This document shows positions 35,876-43,910 of a DNA stretch of 64,000 nucleotides, piece after piece. The translations under genes were made by a program, and so were the position numbers. This stretch comes from Ardenticatenaceae bacterium (lineage in GTDB: Bacteria > Chloroflexota > Anaerolineae > Promineifilales > Promineifilaceae), in contig JACKCC010000008.1 of assembly GCA_020634245.1 (NCBI GenBank), positions 124,001 to 188,000 on the forward strand, in the 5' to 3' direction. Below the pieces are notes generated by a model. The model searched no databases. It was not told the origin of the DNA and was given only the letters and a program-made list of their open reading frames with translations. Each line of letters begins with the position of its first letter. The stretch's first letter is position 1.

Positions 35876-37483
35876 TTGCTCGAATCAAGTGAGATCGACC
35901 CCATCGTAGAAGAGCCAATCGCTCCGCCAACGCCCCAACAACAGGCTGCCAGCCGCGGCATTGCTCGCGCAGCCAGCATTTTAGCCCTGGGCAACGTGGC
36001 CAGCCGGGTACTGGGCCTGGTACGAGAGACGGTCAAAGCCAACCTGTTTGGCGCATCCGGCTTGTTGAGCGCTTTTGAAGTGGCGGCTTACGTCCCCACC
36101 AGCCTGTTCGACTTGATCATTGGCGGGATGGTTAGTTCGTCGCTGGTGCCGGTTTTTAGCGACTACGCCGCTGAAGAGCGGCGGGAGACGCTTTGGCAGG
36201 TGGTCAGCTCGGTGTTAAGCGTGGCCACGGCCGTTCTCCTGTTCGTTGTGGTCCTGGTAGAGTTGTTTGCGCCACAGGTGGCCTGGATGGTGGGGGCTAA
36301 TGAGTTTACCGATCCGGCGTTAACGGCCGTCAGCATCCGTCTGATGCGCGTGGTCACCCCGGCCGTTTTGTTTTTGGGCACGGCCAGCGTACTCAGCGGC
36401 GTATTGTACGCCCTCAAGCGGTTCACCCTGCCCGCCTTCATCAGCGCCGCTTACAACGGCACCGTCGTCATCATCGCCCTCATCTGGCCGGAAAAGATAG
36501 ATTCGCTAGCCTGGGGAATTTTGTTAGGTGCCGTGTTCCAGGTCGTTTTACAGATGCCGGCACTGCGCGATGCCCGGCTGCACTGGCGCTTTGATTGGCA
36601 GCACCCGGCCATCCGCCGCATTTTGCGATTGTATGCGCCCATCGTTGCCGGGTTGGTTATCAATCAGTTGGCCATCGCCCTTAGCCTGAACCTGGCTACA
36701 CGCACCGGCGACCAAAGCGTCTCCTACATGAAATATGCCACGACGCTGACCCAATTCCCGCTGGGACTGATCGTCACCGCCCTATCCATCGCCACGCTGC
36801 CGACGCTTTCCCAACAGGCCGCACTGCTAGCCGATTTTAAGCAGACGCTGGCCGAAGGGCTGCGTCTGGTCATTACGTTAATTTTGCCGGCAGCGGCCGG
36901 TTTATTTGCTCTGGCCGTGCCGATTGTGGCGCTGCTGTTTCAGCATGGGAAATTTACGGCCGTTGACACCCAAACAACAGCGCTCGTCTTGCGTGTTTAC
37001 TTGTTTGGTCTGCCTTTTGCCGCCGTCGATCAGATGCTGGTGTTTGCCTCTTACGCCCGCAAAGACACCTGGCGACCGGCGCTGGTAGGGGTGATCAGTA
37101 TTGTGATTTATACGGTAACGGCCGTTCTCCTCCTCAAACCACTTGGCCTGCTCAGTTTGATGGTGGCCGACGCCGTCAAACACATCATCCATACACTGAT
37201 TATGCTCTGGCTGTTACAGCGCCATTTGCATGGTTTACGCGGTCATCGGGTGACGATAACCACGTTGAAATCGGCGGCGGCGGCGGCGGCAACCGGGCTG
37301 GCCGCCTATGGCGCGGCTGCTCTTCTACAGCCGGTTTTGCCAGCCGGCGGCTTTGTATCCCGGCTGGCTCTGGTTCTGGCCGGCGGCGCGGCTGGTATAG
37401 CGGCATACACGGTAATTGTCCTTTGGCTGGACCTGCAAGAGGCCAAATCGCTGCCCCGGCTGCTCTTCAAACGGCGTTCGTAA
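35876..37483 (+). CDS. murJ: MurJ-type lipid II flippase
   Basis: 535 residues with about 14 predicted membrane segments. It moves lipid-linked peptidoglycan precursors across the inner membrane (MOP/MviN superfamily). The N-terminal signature ASILALGNVASRVLGLVRETVKANLFG (about 33-60) and the AAYVPTSLFDLIIGGMVSSSLVPVFSDY stretch are typical of MurJ. The start is a TTG preceded by TAAGGA at 8 bp; no better ATG lies upstream. ACGGCCGT octamers are dense in this gene and repeatedly encode Thr-Ala-Val. It is co-oriented with the FHA gene downstream. Confidence 0.9.
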   Translation: MLESSEIDPIVEEPIAPPTPQQQAASRGIARAASILALGNVASRVLGLVRETVKANLFGASGLLSAFEVAAYVPTSLFDLIIGGMVSSSLVPVFSDYAAEERRETLWQVVSSVLSVATAVLLFVVVLVELFAPQVAWMVGANEFTDPALTAVSIRLMRVVTPAVLFLGTASVLSGVLYALKRFTLPAFISAAYNGTVVIIALIWPEKIDSLAWGILLGAVFQVVLQMPALRDARLHWRFDWQHPAIRRILRLYAPIVAGLVINQLAIALSLNLATRTGDQSVSYMKYATTLTQFPLGLIVTALSIATLPTLSQQAALLADFKQTLAEGLRLVITLILPAAAGLFALAVPIVALLFQHGKFTAVDTQTTALVLRVYLFGLPFAAVDQMLVFASYARKDTWRPALVGVISIVIYTVTAVLLLKPLGLLSLMVADAVKHIIHTLIMLWLLQRHLHGLRGHRVTITTLKSAAAAAATGLAAYGAAALLQPVLPAGGFVSRLALVLAGGAAGIAAYTVIVLWLDLQEAKSLPRLLFKRRS

Positions 37484-37597
37484 CAGGCGCCCACCAGGAA
37501 TTCACGGTCTGTCACTTGCCATAATTCCCCTTGCCGATATAAAATGCAGGCAGCATCAAAAAATTGATTATGGAAACTTATTTGGAGGGCAACGGCC

Positions 37598-38248
37598 GTG
37601 TCTGCTGAAAATTATCAACTTGTTGTTCGCAAGGGACCGAAACCGGGCCACGTTTACCCCTTGTTAGCCCCCACAATCACGATTGGGCGTGACCCCATGT
37701 CCGACATCGTCCTTAATGATCCTGAAGTGTCACGCTACCACGCCCAACTGGTGGAAACGGCCGATGGCTATGAAATCCATGATATGGGCAGCACCAATGG
37801 CACCTATGTATCCGGGAAACGGATTGGCGATACGCCGGTCTTGCTCAAAGCCGGACAAGACATTGCCTTTGGCAGCGGCATTTTCCTGATGGTTGAAGTT
37901 GTGGGGGATGAGACCAATCCTTTTGAAGACACACCTTTTGTAGAAGATTTTGAACCGGAAACGGCCGTGTCTGACAATTTTAGCAGCCCTGTAGTCGAAC
38001 CGCCGATGCCGCCCCTGGCCAATTATGAAAAATCAGTGCCACCGCCGGCCCAACCGTTGGTTCCCTCAGCTAACGACGAGGCCGCTCAAAAACGAAAACG
38101 GCTCATCACCATTGTGGTTGCCGCTATCGTCATGCTATGCCTTTGTTGTCTTTTGACTGTTGTGTTTATGTATTACTGGGGAGCAGACTGGATTTTGCAG
38201 CAGCTTGGCGCTCAGGCGGCCGTGGTTGTACAGCAAATACTGGCTTAA
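37598..38248 (+). CDS. FHA-domain protein with C-terminal membrane anchor
   Basis: 216 residues from a GTG start with GGAGG upstream. The FHA domain spans about 8-100 with the phosphothreonine-binding pattern IGRDPMSDIVLND, SRYHAQL and GSTNGTYVSGKRI. A Pro/Glu-rich linker (about 105-165) leads to a Cys-rich membrane segment (about 172-195, IVVAAIVMLCLCCLLTVVF) and a short tail. It should recognise a Ser/Thr-kinase-phosphorylated partner at the membrane. Following murJ, it could act in cell-wall control as FHA proteins do in actinobacteria; that link is inference. A terminator follows. Confidence 0.88.
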   Translation: MSAENYQLVVRKGPKPGHVYPLLAPTITIGRDPMSDIVLNDPEVSRYHAQLVETADGYEIHDMGSTNGTYVSGKRIGDTPVLLKAGQDIAFGSGIFLMVEVVGDETNPFEDTPFVEDFEPETAVSDNFSSPVVEPPMPPLANYEKSVPPPAQPLVPSANDEAAQKRKRLITIVVAAIVMLCLCCLLTVVFMYYWGADWILQQLGAQAAVVVQQILA

Positions 38249-38269
38249 AAATTTATTTCGAAACTATCA

Positions 38270-38297
38270 AAAAAGACCGGTTATTCCCGGTCTTTTT
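38270..38297. terminator. Bidirectional intrinsic terminator
   Basis: AAAAGACCGG and CCGGTCTTTT form a perfect stem (about 10-11 bp) with a 6-nt loop, giving a U-run in both directions. It ends the FHA gene on the plus strand and overlaps the 3' end of the convergent YkvA-like gene. Confidence 0.88.
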
Positions 38298-38730
38298 CGT
38301 TTTCTACAACAACTTCGTGTTTCCCATCAATGATGATTGAATCGGCTAAATCGTCGGTGGCGGTGGAAGCAGTTCCATAACCATCCTGAATACGAATCGC
38401 TTCCATATGCCGGGCAACCACATGCGGTGGAGCCAGTTCAATGAAGATTTTGGCGCCTACCAACAAAACAGTGATGTCATCCAATTGGCCAAGAACAGGC
38501 GCAAAATCGGTTAGCAAATCAAAGGGGAAAAGGAGGTAGATAACGGCCGTAAACGGCAGCAGCTTCAAATAAAACGGCACTTCCGGGTCCCGCAGCAAAT
38601 AATAAACCAAACGCGCCTGCTGCCACATTTCCCGCCAAAACCCCGGTTCCTTCACTTTGGGAGTCAAAGCCGATCCTAAATTCATTTTCTTGTCCTTTTT
38701 TTGTTCTTCCATAATAAATTCCACCATCAA
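38281..38730 (-). CDS. YkvA-like (DUF1232) membrane protein
   Basis: 149 residues. The DUF1232 core lies at about 38-90: ARLVYYLLRDPEVPFYLKLLP, then a membrane segment AVIYLLFPFDLLTDFAPVLGQLDD with the family's P-D-L-P-like turn. The function of the family is not established. The N-terminus has several ATGs (38730, 38727, 38715), and MNLGSALTP at about residue 16 is a possible internal start. The stop codon lies in the loop of the shared terminator. Confidence 0.8.
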   Translation of the reverse strand: MMVEFIMEEQKKDKKMNLGSALTPKVKEPGFWREMWQQARLVYYLLRDPEVPFYLKLLPFTAVIYLLFPFDLLTDFAPVLGQLDDITVLLVGAKIFIELAPPHVVARHMEAIRIQDGYGTASTATDDLADSIIIDGKHEVVVENEKDRE

Positions 38731-38796
38731 TACGCTTTGCCTTAACTAAAGTTGCACACACCTATAAGGACAATTTTCCCATTTAATAGTCACACA

Positions 38797-40092
38797 CTAT
38801 TGTTGACTACGGACATAAACTATCAACTGCGGCAGAATTGGATTGATGTCATATTTACTCCATTGACCATGCCCTCCGGCCGTAAAAACGGTAAATCCAA
38901 TGACGTAACCATCTTCCCGCACACCATTATCGTACCAGGCTAACTGTTTGATAAACGCATCCACGCCGTTATCGGCCCAGCCCTGCTGCACCCAATAATC
39001 TTGAAAATCGGCCCAGCCAAACCCGTCGGGGCCAGGACGGTTGCCGATGATACCGTCAATGCCCGCTTCGGAGATGACTAAAGGAATGACCAGACCTAAC
39101 GGCTCCAGAAATTCACGATAATACCAGCGATAACGAAACGTCAATGAACCTCGATCTGGGTAAGCCGGGAAGCCAGGCAATGGTTCACCATAAAGATAAG
39201 TCATGTCTGGTGCGCCATACTCGTGCAGACTTAAGATGCCTTTGTATTCTTTGGCAGTCTCGATAGCCGGTAAGAACAGGGCAAATTCATCCATTTCGGG
39301 CACGCCGGTGGCAAAACCGCCAATCGCAGCTTTCAGGCCATGCTGCGCCAGTAAACGGATGCGTTCCTGTTCAAATCGGGCATACCAGGGCATATTGTCC
39401 AGGTTGGGATCGGGTTCGTTCCAGCCTTCCCAATAGTCAACGGCCGTATTAATCAAATATTGATCCAACTGGTCGGTCACAAATTTTTGAGCCGCTTCTT
39501 CCGGCGAACCGGTGTACAACTGCTGGGGGTAATTAATACGGCCAACGACGATGGTGCGCGGCGAAGCCGCCTTAACTTCAGCCAGGTAGCCAAAATTGTC
39601 AACCGCCTTGATCACCGCCGGATGCCCCTGCTTCACAAATTCAAGGATATTGGCATCATTAGCCCGAATGATGTGCAACCCCATCTTACTGGGGCCAAGA
39701 TCGGTTGAGGGCGGCAGGTCGGGAATGTAGCTAACATAGGGCGTGGGTGTGACAGGCAGCGGTGTCACAGTCGGCGTGTTAGTTCTGGTCGGCCGCGGCG
39801 TATTGGTGGGAATGAAACGCGTTACAGTCGGCGTATTGGTTGGTCCCAAAGATGAGAGTTCGGTGAAATTACCGGCCGCAGCCGACGTTGCGCCGGGGGC
39901 TGGTGTCCAGGTTGGCGGGACAAGGGCCGGATCGAGGGCAGCCGTAGGAGTTTGCGTGTCGGGGAGGACAGCGGCAACGGCTTGTGTAGGTAGAGCGGAC
40001 TGAGTGTCTGCGGATGCGGTACACGCTGTCAACAGCAAAATCAAAAATAACCACAAAAATAGTGAGCGAACACCTGCCGCGCCATTCTGCAT
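38797..40092 (-). CDS. Secreted lipoprotein with glycosidase-like TIM-barrel domain
   Basis: 431 residues from the ATG at 40090-40092. A longer frame to 40146 adds 18 residues before the signal peptide. The signal sequence ends in lipobox LLTACT (Cys about 23). A Thr/Pro-rich linker (about 30-130) carries repeated NTPTVT/NTPRPT motifs typical of Chloroflexota exoproteins. The catalytic-type domain (about 135-431) has YWEGWNEPD, where the Glu of NEP matches the acid/base of clan GH-A glycosidases, and IPLVISEAGIDG, where the Glu matches the nucleophile position. The substrate is unknown and I cannot assign a GH family. It may trim surface or environmental polysaccharide. Confidence 0.75.
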   Translation of the reverse strand: MQNGAAGVRSLFLWLFLILLLTACTASADTQSALPTQAVAAVLPDTQTPTAALDPALVPPTWTPAPGATSAAAGNFTELSSLGPTNTPTVTRFIPTNTPRPTRTNTPTVTPLPVTPTPYVSYIPDLPPSTDLGPSKMGLHIIRANDANILEFVKQGHPAVIKAVDNFGYLAEVKAASPRTIVVGRINYPQQLYTGSPEEAAQKFVTDQLDQYLINTAVDYWEGWNEPDPNLDNMPWYARFEQERIRLLAQHGLKAAIGGFATGVPEMDEFALFLPAIETAKEYKGILSLHEYGAPDMTYLYGEPLPGFPAYPDRGSLTFRYRWYYREFLEPLGLVIPLVISEAGIDGIIGNRPGPDGFGWADFQDYWVQQGWADNGVDAFIKQLAWYDNGVREDGYVIGFTVFTAGGHGQWSKYDINPILPQLIVYVRSQQ

Positions 40093-40146
40093 GAATCCAT
40101 CATACCACCCCTTCTCCAATCGGCCAATGCTTGAACCAATGGGCAT

Positions 40147-40206
40147 AGGTGACAGTCACTTCATCGTTGTGCCCTGGTTTTATTGGCAGGAAAGTGACTG
40201 TCACCT
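40147..40206. repeat. 15-bp perfect inverted repeat, 30-nt loop
   Basis: 40147-40161 and 40192-40206 are exact reverse complements built from the AGTGACAGTCACT word. It lies upstream of the lipoprotein gene. It could be a transcript hairpin or belong to the heptamer-repeat family of this genome. Confidence 0.75.
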
Positions 40207-40301
40207 CGGATTTAGTCACTTCCCAATGCTTGCCAGACCTTGCCTCAGTGCTACAATCAAGAAAATATGGGTCTTTCGGATTTCGTGAGGTTCAAACATT
40301 T

Positions 40302-40364
40302 TCATGCGTCATACGTCATGCGTCACCAGAGAATTCATTCTGACGTAGGACGTATGACGCATGG
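40302..40364. repeat. Heptamer array TCATGCG-type with inverted partner
   Basis: Three heptamers (TCATGCG, TCATACG, TCATGCG) at 40302-40322 face complementary GACGTAG/GACGTAT/GACGCAT units (about 40340-40362). Arms of 14 bp are perfect. The array abuts the start codon of the next gene, so a folded transcript would put the hairpin at the translation start region. Confidence 0.75.
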
Positions 40365-41230
40365 GCCATTACCAATCCCCAAAGAGCCAAAAATATCTGG
40401 ACCTTGTTGATTTATTTATGTCAATTTACCTTATCCTAAAACTCCTCATTATTGTTGTAGCCCTCATCTTTTTTCTGCGGCGACCCAATTTTGTTTGGGG
40501 CATTGGCTTGTTGTCGGTGACAACGGCCGTACTCCTCGACACGTTTCTGGGAATCTTTAATCGGGAAACGATTCTGGCTGATTTAGGCTTTTTCTTTTAC
40601 ATCATCAGCGGCGTTCTATTCGCCGGAGCCACCTTGTGGGCCTGGGGCATCCTGTGGCCGCTGCTAGGCGTTTCTGTCGAGACTGCTCCAAACAAAGCGG
40701 GGGGGGATGACACGGCCGTTAAGCCCGAAAAGAAAACACCCAAAAGCGGCGCCGCCTTTGACCGGCAAATGTTATACGACGAAATCCGCCAGCGTTTGGG
40801 ACGTGAAGACGTCCTCGACCTCATTTTTGACCTGGGCCTGAACGAAAACGACGTGATGGCTCCGGGGCAGGACATGAACCAGCTCATCATCAACATCATG
40901 GACGAAGCCGAAGAAAATGGGCAGTCAGGCGCGCTGGCTCTGGCCGTGGAGCGCATCCTTACCCCGCCGCCGCCGGAAAACCTGCCTCGCCTGGAAAAAA
41001 TCGACGCGGCTTCACCTGCCACCATCCTGCGCCATTACCTGCTGGCCCATTTCAATCTGGAACAGTTACAACAAATGGCCACTGGTCTGGGAATTGACTG
41101 GGATGAGCTAGACACGGGCAATAAAAAGACGAAAGTCCGCAGCTTGCTGCTTTACCTTTACCGCCGCAATCGTATCCACCATTTAATTGCCTATTTGCGT
41201 CCACCGGCAGCCGACTCTGAGGAAGAATAA
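40361..41230 (+). CDS. Membrane protein with two EAD-like (death-like adaptor) domains
   Basis: 289 residues. Three membrane segments at about 20-40, 44-66 and 74-105 are followed by a charged linker. The first helical domain (about 128-205: FDRQMLYDEIRQRLGREDVLDLIFDLGLNENDV) and the second (about 220-283: FNLEQLQQMATGLGIDWDEL, RSLLLYLYRRNRIHHLIAYLRP) resemble effector-associated domains, the small helical adaptors that link sensors and effectors in bacterial conflict systems. The second has the F-N-x-E-x-L, LGIDW-x-x-L and YLxRR-x-R pattern closely. The start could instead be the ATG at 40418, just before the first helix. No effector enzyme with a matching EAD is visible in the window. Confidence 0.7.
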   Translation: MGHYQSPKSQKYLDLVDLFMSIYLILKLLIIVVALIFFLRRPNFVWGIGLLSVTTAVLLDTFLGIFNRETILADLGFFFYIISGVLFAGATLWAWGILWPLLGVSVETAPNKAGGDDTAVKPEKKTPKSGAAFDRQMLYDEIRQRLGREDVLDLIFDLGLNENDVMAPGQDMNQLIINIMDEAEENGQSGALALAVERILTPPPPENLPRLEKIDAASPATILRHYLLAHFNLEQLQQMATGLGIDWDELDTGNKKTKVRSLLLYLYRRNRIHHLIAYLRPPAADSEEE

Positions 41231-41260
41231 AGCCACCGGTCCGATTGGGGAGTGCATAAA

Positions 41261-42004
41261 ATGAAAAAATCCCTGCTTCTGATTATTGTGTTGTCGTGTC
41301 TGTTACTGCCGGCTGCGGTCGGCGCTCAAGAATCACCCGAACTGCGTTTGAGTCTGCTCAAAGATTTTGGATCCGCGCTGGGGGGATCGATTCAAGGCAC
41401 GTTTTCGTATCGCGTCAGCGGACCAGATGATTTGAGCCGGGTCGAGTTTCTAATGGATGGGGAATCCATCGGGGAAGACAGCGAGGCTCCGTTCCGCTGG
41501 CAGTTCAAGACAGATAATTTCTCTCTGGGCACGCACACAATGAGCGCGGTAGGTTATACGGTTGACGGCCGTACCCTCCAATCCAACACCATCCAGCGCC
41601 AATTCATCTCCAGCAATGAATCCAACAAAATGTTATTCTGGGTTGTCATCCCCATCATCGTCCTGGCCATTGCCGGACGCTTTATTGTCAACTGGATCGC
41701 CAATCGGGGCAGCAAACAAACCGGCCAGCCAGCTAGCAGCGGCCCCTTTGGCGGGACGATTTGCCCCAAGTGTGGACGGCCGTTCGCTATGCACATCTGG
41801 GGCTTGAACGTCGTAGCCGGCAAGTACGACCGCTGCCCTCACTGCGGCAAATGGAGCGTGGTACGCCGCGTCTCCCCCGACGCTCTGCGCAGCGCCGCCG
41901 AAGCACTTTCGACTGAAAATGAAGATTCAGGCACACCACCACCGGCCGACGATTCCCAATCCCTCTCAAAACAACTGGATGAGTCTCGTTTTGATGACCT
42001 TTAG
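41261..42004 (+). CDS. Signal-anchored Ig-like protein with cytoplasmic zinc ribbon
   Basis: 247 residues from the ATG at 41261, which has GGGGAG upstream. A signal peptide (about 1-24) is followed by an Ig-like extracellular domain (about 28-112, VEFLMDGESIGEDSEAPFRWQF pattern). A membrane helix lies at about 125-148 (WVVIPIIVLAIAGRFIVNWI). A zinc ribbon follows (about 166-200: CPKCGRPF and CPHCGKW). The ending is acidic and Pro-rich. The orientation places the ribbon inside the cell. The role is unknown. It is 30 bp after the EAD gene and co-directional, so the two may work together. A strong terminator follows. Confidence 0.75.
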   Translation: MKKSLLLIIVLSCLLLPAAVGAQESPELRLSLLKDFGSALGGSIQGTFSYRVSGPDDLSRVEFLMDGESIGEDSEAPFRWQFKTDNFSLGTHTMSAVGYTVDGRTLQSNTIQRQFISSNESNKMLFWVVIPIIVLAIAGRFIVNWIANRGSKQTGQPASSGPFGGTICPKCGRPFAMHIWGLNVVAGKYDRCPHCGKWSVVRRVSPDALRSAAEALSTENEDSGTPPPADDSQSLSKQLDESRFDDL

Positions 42005-42125
42005 CTCTCACTGGCTAGCCGCTTTATCCCATTTACTCACAGCCCGGAAATTTGTATCCTATCATCAGTAATGGAAACAAAGTAATGGTATTTGATTGAG
42101 ACTCATTTTCCTCCTCCTTCTTGCT

Positions 42126-42157
42126 AAAAGCTCCGGGTCCCCCACCCCGGAGCTTTT
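42126..42157 (+). terminator. Intrinsic terminator after the 41.3-42.0 kb gene
   Basis: AAAAGCTCCGGG and CCCGGAGCTTTT form a perfect 12-bp stem with an 8-nt C-rich loop and a U-run. It is symmetric enough to work on either strand. The group II intron 3' end lies 14 bp away. Confidence 0.85.
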
Positions 42158-42170
42158 GCTTTATCCAGAA

Positions 42171-42802
42171 ATCGGAATAGGAGGGGGCGACTAGCCCCCT
42201 TCCTCCCACACCACCGGACATACGGGTCCGCATCCGGCGGTTCAGTCAAGTATGACGAAGTTTCCCTCCGTGTTGAGCCATTTCTCATTCCAGATGCCTG
42301 ACAACGACTTGCATCCCGCACGCTTCCTTCCGGCCTTCAGCCTTCTCTCCACGTCCGTCCTAGCTTCTATTCCATCCAGGTCTCGACTTCTGACATTATC
42401 CTTCATCTTTCTGCTCAACTCCTATCCCGTTCGGCCCTTCGCCCTGTAGATGGCATTCACCATCTGCCCTGGGTGGTCGTTACTCCACCGACTACTACGG
42501 CTTCTGCTGACTTCTGCCCTACCTCGGACAGATATCCCCGGATAAGGTGCGGTCTCTTTCCTCTGACCCCCGCCGCGTTTACATGAAACTGCTTTGACTC
42601 TTTTGGACTTTACTGTCTTATGCCAGCTCATCCGGCATTCCATGCCTCTCTACGCGGTTCTTGTTCATCGAGTCCAGATTTTGCTCTCTGGCCTCCTCTC
42701 CACGCTCGCTCACGCTCACGCAGTTGCCTTCGGCTAGTGGTTCGTCGGGGCAGCGCCCACAGGAGACTTTCACTCCCTAGTGACCGCCCATGCTGGGTGT
42801 AC
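42171..42802 (-). ncRNA. ORF-less group II intron (degenerate retroelement)
   Basis: About 632 nt. The 3' part reads as domain V (about 42208-42246: ACCGCCGGA paired with TCCGGTGGT around an internal loop) followed by domain VI (stem GGGGGC/GCCCCC, 42182-42200), ending in CCGAT. Upstream sequence has the familiar bacterial intron landmarks GGTCAGAGGAAAGAGACCGC, GGGGATATCTGTCCGAGG and AGTCAGCAGAAGCCGTAGT of domains I-III. The reverse-transcriptase gene normally in domain IV is missing; only a short ORF-remnant tail remains before domain V (NTEGNFVILD in one frame). The 5' end is uncertain: the first bases read GTACA rather than GTGYG. It needs a maturase in trans, if it splices at all. Confidence 0.75.
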
Positions 42803-42807
42803 ATAAA

Positions 42808-42839
42808 AACGGCCGTTTCTCGTTTGGGAAACGGCCGTT
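42808..42839 (-). terminator. Terminator-like stem-loop at the intron 5' border, made of two ACGGCCGT copies
   Basis: 42828-42839 and 42808-42819 form a perfect 12-bp stem (AACGGCCGTTTC type) with an 8-nt loop. On the minus strand it is followed by TTTTAT and then immediately by the intron. Bacterial class-C-type introns insert just after such stem-loops. Confidence 0.7.
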
Positions 42840-42865
42840 ACACAATAGACATTATCGGAAATAAG

Positions 42866-42924
42866 ACAGCACCTCAAAAGACTGTAAAATCAGTCTGCCA
42901 AAACAAACAAAAAAGAGGTGCTGT
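42866..42924. repeat. 10-bp inverted repeat ahead of the IS5-like relic
   Basis: ACAGCACCTC (42866-42875) and GAGGTGCTGT (42915-42924) are exact complements around an A-rich loop. It may be the subterminal region of the degraded element that follows. No gene is visible in it. Confidence 0.55.
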
Positions 42925-42954
42925 GAATATTATCGTACGATCAAATCAAGGATA

Positions 42955-43243
42955 AGCCTAGCGTTTTGTTATCTTTCACGGGGCTTACCCAAACGGAATT
43001 TGAAGAATTACTCATCGCTTTTGCCTTTACATGGTGCAAAAGTGAGCAAGAACGAAAGAAAAGCAAAAGCGGCAACACTGTGTAGGTGGTGGGCGGAAAC
43101 CAAAATTGAAAACGATGGCCGATCGCTTGTTGTTCATCTTGTTCTATCTCAAAACCTACCCTTTACAAGAGGTACAGGCATTCCTGTTCAACATGAGCCA
43201 AGGGCAAGCCAATGAGTGGATTCATCGGTTGGCAGTGAGTTGA
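42955..43243 (+). pseudogene. IS5-like transposase, N-terminal relic
   Basis: Two fragments in different frames: one with LSFTGLTQTEFEELLIAF (from about 42967) that stops at a TAG, and one from 43115 with MADRLLFILFYLKTYPLQEV and FNMSQGQANEWIHRL ending at a TGA. Together they correspond to the N-terminal helix-turn-helix region of IS5-family (IS1031/ISL2-like) transposases. The DDE catalytic part is absent, cut by the IS3-type relic next to it. A frameshift plus the truncation show it is dead. Confidence 0.75.
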
Positions 43244-43244
43244 G

Positions 43245-43581
43245 CTGCGTCTCGAACTTTTTTTAACACTTCGTGTTCCAGCGCCAGCTGCCCGGCAAGC
43301 CTTTCCAAATCAGCAATGCGTTGGTCACGTTCGGCTATTTCCTGGGTTCGCAAATCAGCGGAACGAAACACATCAGCGCCTTATTCCAGAAAGGCCTGTT
43401 TCCATTTGTACAGTAATGATTTGGTGATGTCGTTGTCGCGGGCAATCTCGGTTCGTGTCCGTTCGCCGCGTAAAGATTCGACGACCAGCTTGAATTTGAA
43501 TTCTGGTGCGTGTTGGCGTAGTTTTATTCTGGGCATTTTTGAACTCCTTATTGTCTCAATTCACACTGATTTAGGTGTCCA
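43245..43581 (-). pseudogene. IS3-family orfA relic with in-frame stop
   Basis: An ATG at 43534-43536 with AAGGAG upstream opens MPRIKLRQHAPEFKFKLVVE, the HTH of IS3-type OrfA. It runs to KQAFLE, hits TAA at 43384-43386, then continues in frame with the leucine-zipper part (ERDQRIADLERLAGQLALEHEVLKK) up to the junction with the IS5-like relic. The outer end at 43574-43581 reads TGGACACC on the minus strand, a typical IS3-family terminus. OrfB is missing. Confidence 0.8.
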
Positions 43582-43658
43582 ATAAAACGTCCGCATTACA
43601 CGCTTAAGTCGCCGCTTGTGTTTTAATCGGGAACCTATACCCGACAGGATTTTGTGAT
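43582..43658. other. Spacer between IS relics and the ATPase operon
   Basis: About 77 bp. A weak GGGAACCTATACCCG dyad (about 43629-43643) is visible. No gene or RNA is recognised. Confidence 0.4.
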
Positions 43659-43910
43659 TCAGGATGGCCCTTGAATTTTGTCTCGGAAACGTGCCGTTGA
43701 TTCCACTTGAGCTAATCTAAGACAGGCATACTCACATGCCTCCACCATTAAAGCCCTGGCTTGTTCCTTAGGGAGTTCTTGCAGTTCTTTTAAGCTGTGA
43801 CCTTTGGCATTCAAGTATGCTTCAATCAACGATTTCTCCATTGCCGCTTGTGGCCCTTCTCGAATACATCTTTCAACAAATTCGTCTTTGTCTAATTTAC
43901 TCATGTTCAT
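43659..43910 (-). CDS. Small protein of unknown function after ATPase subunit D
   Basis: 83 residues, hydrophilic and mostly helical (KLDKDEFVERCIREG, SLKELQELPKEQARALMVEACEYACLRLAQVE). The start is an ATG at 43910, or one at 43904, both behind GGAGAG and inside the end of the subunit D gene, so translation is coupled to it. It is the last gene of the ATPase run. I do not recognise a family. It could be a small accessory or regulatory partner of the ATPase, or an unrelated hitchhiker. Coding potential is supported by the coupled start and typical composition only. Confidence 0.6.
   Translation of the reverse strand: MNMSKLDKDEFVERCIREGPQAAMEKSLIEAYLNAKGHSLKELQELPKEQARALMVEACEYACLRLAQVESTARFRDKIQGPS

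Noticed and set aside
43384..43386. In-frame TAA in the IS3-like orfA as a recoding site
   Set aside because: It lies within a truncated relic lacking OrfB, and IS3 recoding uses a frameshift near the end of orfA, not a TAA at codon 51.
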